A DNA stretch of 64,000 nucleotides from Streptomyces sp. NBC_00335 (GTDB lineage: Bacteria; Actinomycetota; Actinomycetes; Streptomycetales; Streptomycetaceae). The stretch is taken from the NCBI RefSeq assembly GCF_036127095.1, contig NZ_CP108006.1, forward strand, positions 310,001 through 374,000. The letters run 5' to 3'. Position 1 is the first letter of the stretch. Every line of letters begins with the position of its first letter. A program made the translations under genes and the position numbers. This document shows, one piece after another, positions 33,939-42,231 of this stretch. The notes beneath the pieces are model-generated. The model made no database searches, was not told the origin of the DNA, and saw nothing but the letters and a program-made list of their open reading frames with translations.

Positions 33939-35282
33939 TCAGGAGGCGGTCTCCTCCGTCGCCTCCAGCCCCTCCAGGCTGTCCATGAAGGAGGAGACGG
34001 AGAACACCGCGCGCCCGGGACCGGCCGGACCGTAGCCGGGCGGGGAGCTCAGGCCGAACTCCTCCAGCGTCGCGCGGTAGGTCTCCAGCAGGCGGACGTG
34101 GTATTCGAGGGGCGCGCCCATCGGGTTGGCCTTGCCCAGCGGGGTCGTCGGCTCCGGGCACCAGGTGGTGAAGCGCGGGACGACACCGTGCGACATGAAG
34201 AACCGCAGGCCCTCCTGGGTCGACGCGATCGCCTCGCTCACCTTGGTGAAGCCGAAGGGCTCGGCCATCTCGATGCCCGCCACGAAGTTCGGGATCACGT
34301 TGCGCGGGCCGAACACCTCGGTGGAGTCCAGGATCCTGCGGTGCCATTCGTCGCGGCCGACGTAGCGCTCCTTGCCCGGGCAGTGGAGCTTGAACAGGTA
34401 CTCGTCCCACACCTCGAAGTTGGGGTGGTAGATCTTGACGCCGTGGTCGTGGAAGCGCTGCACGGCGTCGCGCGGCAGGGCCTGCGCGACGACCTTGCCC
34501 GTCCAGCGGCCGGGGAAGCGCTCCTCGATGGCCTGCGCGTACTGGCCGTAGAAGTCGGCCTCGTCACGGCCGCCGACCTGGGAGGTGATCGAGCCGCCCG
34601 TGAGGGTGTAGGCCCGGGAGATGCCCGCCGTGTCGTACCGGTCGATGATCTCCAGCGCCTCCAGCACCTCCTCGACCGGCTTCACCCCGGTGTAGGGGCG
34701 GCCGGCCGCCTTGTGCTGGCGCCAGTTGTGGTTGATGTCGCAGAACTGGCACTCCTCCTTGGCGCCGAAGTACTGGCACACCCGGAAGACCGTCAGGTAG
34801 ATGAGGTAGCCCCACTGGATGGTCGGCGCGACCTCCATCACCGACTTGCCGTTGGACAGCTTGTGCTTGTAGTACTCCGGCATCGGCGGCAGGCCGACGT
34901 CCGAGATCCGTACGCCGTCCAGGTACAGGCCGAGCGCGCCGTCCTCCCCGCCGCGCACGACGTACGGGGAGTCCGGGTTGACCCGTACGGAGACCACGGT
35001 GCGGCGCAGCTCGTACGGGCCGCCGGTGAGCACGATCTCCTCCGGGGGCCGGTTCAGCGCTGCGGCGCCGAGCTCCGGGAGGGTGCGGTGGTCGAAGGAG
35101 AAGATGAAGTACGACTTGGGCTTGATGTCGCCCGAAGACCCGTCGGCGCCCCCGCTGAGCGCGGACTCGTCGAAGGCCATGCCGCCCCGCAGGAGGTCTT
35201 CCTTGATCACGGCTTCCCGGGGCACGTGCGGGAAGCGCCCCATCAGGTCCTCGATCAGCGCGGTACGGCTGGGACTCTCCAT
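33939..35282 (-). CDS. Radical-SAM-like protein with CX8CX2C motif
   Basis: A 447-residue soluble protein. The ATG at 35282 has GGAG 6 nt upstream; an ATG at 35294 is an alternative. It carries VFRVCQYFGAKEECQFCDINHNWRQ with C169, C178 and C181, a CX8CX2C spacing rather than canonical CX3CX2C. Then come an SAM-like GG motif (YTLTGGSITSQVGG), a barrel strand GKVVAQALP, and IYHPNFEVWDEYLFKLHCPGKERYVGRDEWHRRIL. I recognise a conserved Streptomyces radical-SAM-annotated family of unknown reaction. It ends 10 bp from the convergent molybdo-enzyme. Cobalamin-binding, SPASM or leader-peptide-binding (RRE) domains are not visible. A role in cofactor or small-molecule biosynthesis is possible. Confidence 0.85.
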   Translation of the reverse strand: MESPSRTALIEDLMGRFPHVPREAVIKEDLLRGGMAFDESALSGGADGSSGDIKPKSYFIFSFDHRTLPELGAAALNRPPEEIVLTGGPYELRRTVVSVRVNPDSPYVVRGGEDGALGLYLDGVRISDVGLPPMPEYYKHKLSNGKSVMEVAPTIQWGYLIYLTVFRVCQYFGAKEECQFCDINHNWRQHKAAGRPYTGVKPVEEVLEALEIIDRYDTAGISRAYTLTGGSITSQVGGRDEADFYGQYAQAIEERFPGRWTGKVVAQALPRDAVQRFHDHGVKIYHPNFEVWDEYLFKLHCPGKERYVGRDEWHRRILDSTEVFGPRNVIPNFVAGIEMAEPFGFTKVSEAIASTQEGLRFFMSHGVVPRFTTWCPEPTTPLGKANPMGAPLEYHVRLLETYRATLEEFGLSSPPGYGPAGPGRAVFSVSSFMDSLEGLEATEETAS

Positions 35283-35364
35283 CTGCGGCTCCATTCCAGG
35301 CTTTGCCGGTCCGGCGGCCCGCCCCCTTGGCGTTCCGCGCGGCACGGCGGTGATCTCACTGTAA

Positions 35365-35595
35365 TCAGGACGCCCGGGCCCCGGTGCAGCGCCTCCTGGG
35401 CAGCCCGCCGGCCTCGAAACCTTCGCCTCGTACCACCACGCGGTGCTCGACCCGGCCACGGGAGCGCAGCTCACCAGCTCGTTCCTGGGCATCGGGCTGG
35501 TCTGCAACCCGCTGCGGATGACCGGCACCACCGGCCCGGACGGCACCCTCTACCAGGGCACCGAGACCGGCGTGGTCAGGATCACCAGGGGGTGA
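35365..35595 (+). pseudogene. C-terminal remnant of a lost plus-strand gene
   Basis: After an in-frame TAA at 35362, the plus strand reads about 76 sense codons to a TGA at 35593, including FASYHHAVLDPATGAQLTSS, FLGIGLVCNPLRMTGTTGPD and TLYQGTETGVVRITRG. This looks like a genuine folded C-terminus, not antisense noise, yet it has no plausible start or N-terminus and overlaps the 3' end of the lipoprotein gene at 35550. It is probably what remains of a deleted gene. Low-to-moderate confidence, since high-GC DNA often holds long spurious frames. Confidence 0.4.
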
Positions 35596-36047
35596 GCGCC
35601 GCCGTGGGGGTGCGCGGGGGCTGATTCCAGGGTTCCGCCGAGGCGGGCGCGGGCCGGGGCCAGGGCGTCCGCCGAGGGCGCCGTGATGATCCAGCGCTCT
35701 CCGACGAGGTACGTGCCACCGTACTGCCGGGACTCCGCCAGCCAGGCGGAGCGGCCCTGCGCCGTACTGAAGGTGGCGAGCCGGAAGGCCTGCGCGTCCA
35801 CTGCGCAGGCGCCCTCGCGCACCTCCTGCGCGTCGACCGTCACCTCGGGGACGCAGCCCAGGGCGGCCGCGATCCGGTCCAGTTGCTCGGGGGCGGGGGG
35901 CGGGGGCGCCGCTCGCCCCCCGGCGCCGCCCGCGCTGCCTGCTCCTCCCGTACCTCCCGCGCCCGCGGTGCAGCCGACGCAGAGGAGGGTGGCGAGCAAG
36001 GCGATCGCGCGGGGCACGCGTCGTGCCCCGTTTCCCGTGCCGGGCAC
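35550..36047 (-). CDS. Small secreted lipoprotein
   Basis: A 165-residue protein with an Arg-rich start, a hydrophobic helix (AIALLATLLCVGC) and a lipobox cysteine near residue 26, followed by a Gly/Ala/Pro-rich linker. The mature domain (LDRIAAALGCVPEVTVDAQEVREGACAV...FRLATFSTAQGRSAWLAESRQYGGTYLVGERWIITAPSADALAPARARLGG) has two cysteines that may pair, and a pattern seen in small actinobacterial lipoproteins of unknown function. It starts 6 bp after the preceding lipoprotein stop, so the two are co-translated. It may interact with that protein or with the membrane redox proteins upstream. Confidence 0.75.
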   Translation of the reverse strand: MPGTGNGARRVPRAIALLATLLCVGCTAGAGGTGGAGSAGGAGGRAAPPPPAPEQLDRIAAALGCVPEVTVDAQEVREGACAVDAQAFRLATFSTAQGRSAWLAESRQYGGTYLVGERWIITAPSADALAPARARLGGTLESAPAHPHGGAHPLVILTTPVSVPW

Positions 36048-36053
36048 GGCCGG

Positions 36054-37055
36054 TCAGCCCGCCGCCGGGATCTTCTTGCCCGCGTCGTCCACCGCGAACC
36101 AGAGTCCCTGCAGGCCGTGTCCGTTGGTCTGGCCCGGTGCGGTGTCTCCGGTGAAGAGGTAGACCGGCCAGCAGTCGATCGTCAATTGGCGGGTTCCGTC
36201 GGGACGTTGTACGGAGCCGACCAGTCCTGCGGGAATTCCGACGGCCTTTTCCCCTTCTACGGGTTCTGCGGGCTTCCAGGTGTCCAAACAGGAATCGAGG
36301 CAGCCGAATTTCATCGGCCAGGCGCTGTCCTTTCCGAACCGGTAGAGGGTGCGCCCCCGGGAGTCCACCATGAGCTTTCCGAGTTTCGCGTCCTCCACGG
36401 CGGAGAGCGGTGCGGATTCCTTTTCCGGCTCCGCCTCCGCCGCCTTTCCTCCGTCCCGCGCCAGTGCGCGCCAGGTGCCGCCGACGCCCTCGCCCTTCGC
36501 GTCGCCCGGCCCGGTGTCCTTCGCGTACCGGTACACGGGCCACCCCGCGAGCGTGAGCTGGCGGGTACCGTCGGACCGCTCGACCGAGCCGAGCAGCCCT
36601 GCGTCGATGCCGGCCGGGGCCTGGGCCCCGTCCGCCGGGACCGGGGGCCAGAGGGTGGCGCAGGCGTCCTCGCAGTTCGACCGGGACGGCCGGGCGGTGT
36701 CCTTGTCGAACCGGTAGAGCGTGGCTCCGGCCGCGTCGGTGACCGCGCTGCCGACCTCGGGGATCTCCCTGACCGCCAGCCTGCCGGCCGGGGTCGCGTC
36801 CGCGTCGGCGGGGTCCGCGCCCGAACCGGCGTCGGCATCGGCGTCCGCCTCCGCCTCCGTGCCCGTGTCCGCCTCCGACCCCGCTCCGTAGCCCTTGCCG
36901 TCCCCGGCGCCGTGCCCCACAGCCCGTTCCGCTCCCGCCGCCCGGACGGTCACCGTACGGGCGCCCCCGTCCTCGCTGCCGCATCCCGACGCCAGCAGAA
37001 GCACCGTCAGCATCGATCCGGCGGCGGCCGTGGTCGCCCGGTTCCTGTTGCCCAT
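36054..37055 (-). CDS. Lipoprotein with Secreted_repeat (PF03640/COG4315) domains
   Basis: A 333-residue lipoprotein (lipobox LLASGC near residue 25). After a low-complexity acidic linker rich in Asp/Ala/Gly (residues about 50-85), there are four repeats of the YxFxxD/WPVY type in two pairs: TLYRFDKDT with GWPVYRYAKD, and TLYRFGKDSA with CWPVYLFTGD. Each pair contains a CxxxCxxxWxP-like segment (NCEDACATLWPP; GCLDSCLDTWKP). The domain is common in Streptomyces lipoproteins; its ligand is unknown, and some members are linked with redox operons. It lies downstream of the NuoF-like and ferric-reductase-like genes on the same strand. Confidence 0.9.
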   Translation of the reverse strand: MGNRNRATTAAAGSMLTVLLLASGCGSEDGGARTVTVRAAGAERAVGHGAGDGKGYGAGSEADTGTEAEADADADAGSGADPADADATPAGRLAVREIPEVGSAVTDAAGATLYRFDKDTARPSRSNCEDACATLWPPVPADGAQAPAGIDAGLLGSVERSDGTRQLTLAGWPVYRYAKDTGPGDAKGEGVGGTWRALARDGGKAAEAEPEKESAPLSAVEDAKLGKLMVDSRGRTLYRFGKDSAWPMKFGCLDSCLDTWKPAEPVEGEKAVGIPAGLVGSVQRPDGTRQLTIDCWPVYLFTGDTAPGQTNGHGLQGLWFAVDDAGKKIPAAG

Positions 37056-37172
37056 GGGAGTTCTCTCCTTAGATTTCCATCCGGCGCGCTTCCGTCGGGA
37101 TATTCATAAGGGCTGCGGGGACCGCCGTAATCAATGGCGCGGGAATTTGTCAGATCACGCCAAAGCGTGAAC

Positions 37173-38627
37173 TCATTCCTGGATGCGGAGCGCGAGCGCC
37201 GGGCAACGGCGCACCGCACGCAGTGCTTTCGGCCGCAAGGGGCCGGGCACCGGCATGACGCCGCGTGCCGGATATCCGTCCTCGTCGAGGCGCACGACAT
37301 CGGGGAGAAGGTCCACGCAGAGGCCGTGCCCCTTGCACAACGTCCAGTCCACGACGAGCCGTTCGGGGCTCTCGTCCGCGGGCAGCGGCAGGGCGCCCAG
37401 CACGCGCCGTCCACAGCCGCTGCCCAGCGCATGGTCACGGAACTCGTCGGGGAAGACGGCCAGCGCAGAGGCCACGAACGAGGAGGTGCCGTCCGGGTGT
37501 GAGCAGGCTCCCCGGCCGCGCACCCCCCGCATCCGGGCCTGTACGGCGTCGAGGGCCGCCCCGCCCCCGCCGGCCACGAGCCGTTCCACGGCGTCGGCGA
37601 GCGAGGGCAGGCCCCGTACGCACGGTCCGCACTGGCCCGCCGACTCCCGTGCCAGCCAGCGCGCGACCCGGGCCACCTCGCCCGCCGGGCACGTGTCCTC
37701 GGGTAGCGGCAGTACCGCGCCGGCGCCCAGGACCGCGTCGTAGGCCGCCAGCGACTTCCGCGAGATCAGCGCCTCGCGCGCCGCCCCCGGGTCCAGCCAG
37801 CGGCCGTGGAAGCCGCCCACCAGCACCCCTTGTCCGGGCACGGTGCCGCACAGGTCCAGTACGTACGCCAGGGACGTGCCCAGGGGCACCTCGACGACGG
37901 TCGTCCCGGCGACGGTCAGCAGGGTCGTGCCGGGTTCGTCGGGCAGTCCGGCCGTGCCGTACGCGGGCGCGCCGAGGCGGGCGGCGACGGCGAGCTGTGC
38001 GTACGTCTCCGCGTTGGACAGCAGGGTGGGCAGGCCGCCGAGTCCTCGCTCGCTGGTCCGCGTCCGGTGCCCGGAGGGTACGGCGGCGCCGCCGTCCAGG
38101 CCGTTCACGAGGGCGCTGCCCTCGCCCGTGACGAAGCGTTCGGGGAGCCGGACGACACGCACCCGCCGCCCGGCCGGTCCCCGTTCGGCGACGGCTTCGG
38201 TGAGCGAGCGCTCCACGTCGGGCCGGGTGACGCCGACGACCACGTCCTCGGCACCGAGCGCGGCGGCGGCCACCAGCGCGCCGTCGAGCACGAGGTGCGG
38301 CACGTAGAGGAGCAGGGCGGCGTCCTTGAGGCAACTCGGTTCGCCTTCGGTCCCGTTGACGACCACGGCGGTGCTTCCGTCCTGCCCCCGGGCGGACCGG
38401 ATGACGGCCCGGAGCTTGCGGGCGAAGGGGAAGCCCGCTCCCCCGCGCCCGCCCAGGGCGATGCCCTCGGCGAGTTCGACGAGTTCGTCGGAGGGGTAGC
38501 GGGGCAGCGCGCCGTGCACGCTCAGATGCCCGGCCCGGTCCAGCCGCTCGGCGGTGTCGAGTCCGGCCAGCAGCCGGGGCGCTCCCACGCAGCCGAGGGC
38601 GGGCCGCGTGCCGGAGCCGCCGTTCAC
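37173..38627 (-). CDS. NuoF-like iron-sulfur flavoprotein with C-terminal ferredoxin domain
   Basis: A 484-residue protein. GTG 38627 overlaps the upstream gene's TGA (GTGA). Residues about 45-300 match the 51-kDa (NuoF) FMN/NADH domain: GRGGAGFPFARK and VVNGTEGEPSCLKD, but with divergence from canonical NuoF (NADEGEPGT). The SLBB-like segment is VLVGGFHGRWL. The NuoF Fe-S motif is changed to ESAGQCGPCVRG...GACSHPDG. A C-terminal ferredoxin-like part (WTLCKGHGLCVDLLPDVVRLDEDGYP...CPALAL) has three Cys in a 3Fe-4S/4Fe-4S pattern. There is no other complex I gene here. It probably passes electrons from NAD(P)H to the ferric-reductase-like membrane partner encoded just upstream. Confidence 0.88.
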   Translation of the reverse strand: MNGGSGTRPALGCVGAPRLLAGLDTAERLDRAGHLSVHGALPRYPSDELVELAEGIALGGRGGAGFPFARKLRAVIRSARGQDGSTAVVVNGTEGEPSCLKDAALLLYVPHLVLDGALVAAAALGAEDVVVGVTRPDVERSLTEAVAERGPAGRRVRVVRLPERFVTGEGSALVNGLDGGAAVPSGHRTRTSERGLGGLPTLLSNAETYAQLAVAARLGAPAYGTAGLPDEPGTTLLTVAGTTVVEVPLGTSLAYVLDLCGTVPGQGVLVGGFHGRWLDPGAAREALISRKSLAAYDAVLGAGAVLPLPEDTCPAGEVARVARWLARESAGQCGPCVRGLPSLADAVERLVAGGGGAALDAVQARMRGVRGRGACSHPDGTSSFVASALAVFPDEFRDHALGSGCGRRVLGALPLPADESPERLVVDWTLCKGHGLCVDLLPDVVRLDEDGYPARGVMPVPGPLRPKALRAVRRCPALALRIQE

Positions 38628-39775
38628 CGTCCGCTCCGTACGCCGTCGAGCGGCCCGGGCGACGGCGGGACGGACGGCGGCGGGACGCGCGGCCCCGCGG
38701 ACGGCTCCGCTGCCCGTTCCGGGCGGGCGGGGAACACCGTGACACCGGGCTGCCGGGTCAGGCGCGCGGTCAGCAGCTCCGCCGCCCACTCCGCCGGCCT
38801 GCGCACGAAGGGCGCCGGCCGGTGAGGCGGCGCCTGCCCGGGCACCCGGGACGGTACGGACGGCGCGTGCGGCGGGGACGGCGCCGGCGGCTCGGCCGGT
38901 GCGGCCGGCGTGCCGGACGGGCGCGCGGCGGCGAGCGTACGGAGCTTCGCGCGCAGCCGCAACGCGAGCAGGCCGGCGACGGCGACCAGGCACAGGGCGT
39001 ACCCGACGGTCACCCAACCACTGGCGGCGCGACCGGACTTGAGTCCGTGCACCAGCGAGGCCCCCCAGGCCGGGTACGCACCCATGTGCAGGGCCCGCCA
39101 CCACAGCGACCGCCCCCGGGTGGCGAAGGCGCCGCGGACGGCTCCGGAGACGGCCACGGCGACGAACCCGTATCCGGCCAGGCTGCCGAGGCCGATGAGC
39201 AGGGGGCGCTGTCCGTCCGTGAACGGCAGGACCACGGCGGCGGCGTCGGTCCGCGAGCGCGCGACCTTGATCCACACGTGCAGGAGGAGGAAGCCGAGTC
39301 CGGCGACGGCCAGGCCGCGGTGCGCGGCTTGGGCGACGAGCCGGTGCCCGGAGGCGAGCAGTCTGCGGTCGGTGGCCGCCAGGCCCCACAGGACGGCGCC
39401 GGTCAGGGAGACCAGCGAGAGCACCCCGGCCGCGTAGTCGAGGAAGTCCCACAGGCGGGTCAGCGCGCCGGCGCGGGCCGCCACGAGCAGGGCGGCCAGG
39501 GCCGCGAGGCCCGCCGCGCCCAGGGCCGCGGGGTGCGGTCCCCCGGCGGCGGACAGCAGCGGGGGACGCCGCACCGCCCGCCGGCCGGAGCCGCTCGGCG
39601 TCGCCGGCGTCGACGCCGTCGGGGAGAAGGCTGCGGATGCGGGGCCGGACACGGAGCGGCCGGATTCCGGGCCCGCTACCGGCCCGGATGGCGTTCCGGC
39701 GTGGCGTCGGGTACCGCCTCTCGTGCGGCGGGCCCGGTGCGAACGGCCGGGCGGGCGGGGCTGGAGCAAGGGCAT
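38624..39775 (-). CDS. Ferric-reductase-like/cytochrome b-type membrane protein
   Basis: A 383-residue protein, starting at ATG 39775 with GGGAG 5 nt upstream. Residues about 80-275 hold six membrane spans (AALGAAGLAALAALLVAARAG; YAAGVLSLVSLTGAVLWGL; GLAVAGLGFLLLHVWIKVA; GSLAGYGFVAVAVSGAV; HMGAYPAWGASLVHGLKSG; GYALCLVAVAGLLALRL). Histidines in the spans (AAHRGLAVAG, LLLHVW, LHMGAYP, SLVHGL) suit bis-heme b ligation. The Pro/Ala-rich C-terminus (about 100 residues) is cytosolic and disordered. It is translationally coupled to the NuoF-like gene, forming a probable transmembrane electron-transfer pair whose acceptor might be the lipoproteins downstream. Confidence 0.87.
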   Translation of the reverse strand: MPLLQPRPPGRSHRARRTRGGTRRHAGTPSGPVAGPESGRSVSGPASAAFSPTASTPATPSGSGRRAVRRPPLLSAAGGPHPAALGAAGLAALAALLVAARAGALTRLWDFLDYAAGVLSLVSLTGAVLWGLAATDRRLLASGHRLVAQAAHRGLAVAGLGFLLLHVWIKVARSRTDAAAVVLPFTDGQRPLLIGLGSLAGYGFVAVAVSGAVRGAFATRGRSLWWRALHMGAYPAWGASLVHGLKSGRAASGWVTVGYALCLVAVAGLLALRLRAKLRTLAAARPSGTPAAPAEPPAPSPPHAPSVPSRVPGQAPPHRPAPFVRRPAEWAAELLTARLTRQPGVTVFPARPERAAEPSAGPRVPPPSVPPSPGPLDGVRSGR

Positions 39776-40155
39776 GTGGTCTCCCATACGTCCGGACCCG
39801 AGCACTTCCACCTCGCGCTCGGCGCCCGGGGGTCGACGTCGTAACCGCTCCTCGGCGGGCGGGAGATGGGCGCCTGGCCCACCGCGCCGGCCGGGAGCGG
39901 GGGCCGGAGTGCAGAAGCATCGTGGAGGTATGCAAGCGCTCCACAGGATTTATCGAAACGTGATAATTTCTGGCCCTCGCACAGCCATCGCATCGAACAT
40001 CCCCGGAAGATTCCCTTCCAGTGGTGCGGTTGCGACGGGGTTGACACCTGATCCGCCGCCGCACCTCCCCGACGGCGATCGAGCCGATGCCGCGGGACTG
40101 CGGGCTTGCCACCGTCCCACGGGGCAGGCGATACCCCGGCTTGAACGAGGTAACA
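39776..40155. other. Divergent intergenic region
   Basis: About 380 bp between the membrane redox operon (leftward) and the PucR-type regulator (rightward). No convincing gene. The stretch 39950-40010 is AT-rich (GATTTATCGAAACGTGATAA) and is the best candidate for promoters or an operator. A TTGACA occurs at 40041-40046 without a clear -10. Confidence 0.5.
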
Positions 40156-41448
40156 ATGTGCGAACTTCTGAACCGCATCTGGTCCCGCCCCCGCGGCGAG
40201 TGGACCCGGGTCCTGCGCAAGGAACTGCCCACGCTCGCGGCGGGGATGGTGGAGGAGCTACGGGAGACCGTCCCCGGATTCTCGGCGCTCGTCGAGGACA
40301 TCGGCGACGAGGTGGTCAGACGGAGGATGGAGGGCGCCCTGCTCACCGCCCTCGGTTACCGCGAGGGCGCCGGCGGCGCGGGGTGCGGGGAGACCACCCG
40401 CGCGGCCGACGGAGCCGACCCGGCCCGCGCGCAGGAGCCGTCTGACGACCACGCGCAGCCCCGGTCCGGCCCCGGACCCACCGCCCCGACGGCCGCGGCC
40501 TTCGAAACCGAGCACGCCCGGCCCCACCCACACGCCCACGCCCACCCCGACTCGGACCCGGACCCGCACCCGGCCTTTCGCGGAGGGGAGTTGCCACCGC
40601 TCCAAGCAGTCCCCTTACAACGCTTCGGCTCGGTCCGTGAGCAGGCCCGGCGCGAGCTCTTCGCCCTGCTCACGGGTGACACCCCGCACCGCGAAGCGGG
40701 CCTCGCCGAGCTGGCCGAGCTGGCCGGACCGGCCGGATGGCCGCTCCCCGTAGCCGTACGGGCGGTGGCGCTGGCCTCGCCCGGCGAGACTCAGCAGCTC
40801 GCGGCCCTCCTCGACGACTGCCTCGGCGGGATGGTCGCGGGCCAGCCCTGCCTGCTCGTCCCGACCGCCGACCCGGAGGCCCGTACCGCCCTGGACGGCG
40901 CGCTGCGCGGCCGGCTCGCCGTGGTCGGCCACCCGGTGGCCCCGGGCGACACCGCCTCCTCCCTGCGCTGGGCGGTACGTCTGCTCGCGCTGGTCCCGGC
41001 GCACAGCAGGTCCGGGCCGGACGCCCGGACCGTGTTCGTGGACGACCACCTCTCGACGCTGCTCCTCCTCCAGGACGAGCCGCTGGCCCACGCGCTCGCC
41101 GCGCGCTGGCTGCGGCCGCTGGCGGACCTCACCCCGCGCCAGAGCGAGCGGCTCGAAGTGACCCTGCTCGCCTGGCTGGAGGGCGGCGGAGCTCCCGAGG
41201 CGGCGAAGGCGCTCAGCGTGCACCCCCAGACGGTCCGCTACCGGATGCGCCAGCTGGAGAAGCTCTTCGGGCCCGGTCTGCGCGACCCGCGCACCCGCTT
41301 CGAACTGGAACTGGCGCTGCGCAGCCGCCGGTTGATGGCCCAGGTGCGGCTGCGGCCGGTCCGCGGCAGCCGCCGGGCGCGCGTGGTGGCCGCCGACTTC
41401 CGCCCGTCTCCGGGCGACGGCCGCATCGCCCGCGTCAACGGCCTCTAG
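40156..41448 (+). CDS. PucR-type helix-turn-helix regulator
   Basis: A 430-residue protein, starting ATG 40156 with GAGG 5 nt upstream. The N-terminal helical domain (MCELLNRIWSRPRGEWTRVLRKELPTLAAGMVEELRETVPGFSALVED) is followed by a Gly/Ala/Asp-rich linker with a His-Pro run (residues about 75-140), a central GAF-like part, and the PucR C-terminal HTH: SERLEVTLLAWLEGGGAPEAAKALSVHPQTVRYRMRQLEKLFGPGLRDPRTRFELELALRSRRL. PucR proteins usually activate a neighbouring catabolic or secondary-metabolite gene. Its divergent neighbour is the ferric-reductase/NuoF-like operon, its most likely target. Confidence 0.88.
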   Translation: MCELLNRIWSRPRGEWTRVLRKELPTLAAGMVEELRETVPGFSALVEDIGDEVVRRRMEGALLTALGYREGAGGAGCGETTRAADGADPARAQEPSDDHAQPRSGPGPTAPTAAAFETEHARPHPHAHAHPDSDPDPHPAFRGGELPPLQAVPLQRFGSVREQARRELFALLTGDTPHREAGLAELAELAGPAGWPLPVAVRAVALASPGETQQLAALLDDCLGGMVAGQPCLLVPTADPEARTALDGALRGRLAVVGHPVAPGDTASSLRWAVRLLALVPAHSRSGPDARTVFVDDHLSTLLLLQDEPLAHALAARWLRPLADLTPRQSERLEVTLLAWLEGGGAPEAAKALSVHPQTVRYRMRQLEKLFGPGLRDPRTRFELELALRSRRLMAQVRLRPVRGSRRARVVAADFRPSPGDGRIARVNGL

Positions 41449-41479
41449 ATGATGGGGCAGCACCCCTCGTTTCTCACGT

Positions 41480-41514
41480 GAGGCCCTCTTGGGCGCGACG
41501 CCCAGGAGGGCCTC
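41480..41514. terminator. Stem-loop between convergent genes
   Basis: GAGGCCCTCTTGGGC (41480-41494) pairs with GCCCAGGAGGGCCTC (41500-41514), with one internal mismatch and a short loop. It lies between the PucR-type stop (41448) and the LysE stop (41535) and probably serves both. Confidence 0.85.
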
Positions 41515-41534
41515 GGATCCGTCGACGGTGGTCG

Positions 41535-42206
41535 TCAGACCACCCGGGCGCGAGCAGGCACCTCGCGGACGAGGAGCAGTGCCACGGTGCCCAGGAGGGT
41601 CCCGGTGATGCGGCGTTGCACGGTGGCCCAGGTGGGACGTCGCCCGAGGAAGGTGGCGATGGCGCCGGCGCCGATGACGATCAGGGCATTGACGGTCAGG
41701 CTCACCGCGATCTGAAGCGACCCGAGCGTCAGGCCCTGCACCGTCGGACTCCCGCGATGCGGGTCGATGAACTGCGGGATCAGGGTCAGGTACATGATCG
41801 CGGCCTTGGGATTGAGCAGGTTCGTCACCAGCCCCATGCGGAAGAGTCGGGCCGGACTGTCACGGGGAACGTCACGGACCTCGAACACCCCTCGCCCTCC
41901 GGGGCGCAGGGCCTGCCAGGCGAGGTGGACCAGATAGAGGACGCCCGCGGCTTTGAAGCCGATGAACAACCAGGGCACGGCGACGAACACGACCGCGAGG
42001 CCGAGGTTGCCCATCAGCATGTAGACGACGAAGCCGACGCCGGTGCCGGCCAGGGAGACGAGCCCCGCGGCGCGCCCCTGGCTGATGCTGCGCGAAACGA
42101 GGTAGATCATGTTGGGCCCGGGGGTCAGGGCCATGACCAGCGCGGTGAGTGTCATTCCGAGGACGGACGCACCGAGGACGGGTGAGGACAACGGGGTGAG
42201 GGACAT
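41535..42206 (-). CDS. LysE/RhtB-family amino acid exporter
   Basis: A 223-residue membrane protein starting MSLTPLSSPVLGAS at ATG 42206, with six spans. The RhtB signature MALTPGPNMIYLVSRSISQGRAAGLVSLAGTGVGF and NLLNPKAAIMYLTLIPQF are intact. It exports amino acids or related small metabolites. It is divergent from the CGNR zinc-finger regulator at 42232, with only 25 bp between the start codons, so the two promoters overlap within each other's genes. This pairing of LysE exporter and CGNR protein is common in actinomycetes and suggests direct control. Confidence 0.93.
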   Translation of the reverse strand: MSLTPLSSPVLGASVLGMTLTALVMALTPGPNMIYLVSRSISQGRAAGLVSLAGTGVGFVVYMLMGNLGLAVVFVAVPWLFIGFKAAGVLYLVHLAWQALRPGGRGVFEVRDVPRDSPARLFRMGLVTNLLNPKAAIMYLTLIPQFIDPHRGSPTVQGLTLGSLQIAVSLTVNALIVIGAGAIATFLGRRPTWATVQRRITGTLLGTVALLLVREVPARARVV

Positions 42207-42231
42207 GACCCCACCCTGATGTAATGGCCTT

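Noticed and set aside
29413-34035. A 1540-codon plus-strand frame covering the ABC permease and molybdo-enzyme
   Set aside because: Arg/Pro-rich shadow in the wrong frame; all iron-sulfur, FAD and NAD motifs lie in the other frame.
37173-40346. Reading the NuoF-like and membrane genes as one 1057-residue protein
   Set aside because: Only the part from 38627 shows conserved motifs. The upstream part of the frame is the shadow of the membrane protein, and a GTGA overlap gives a proper start.
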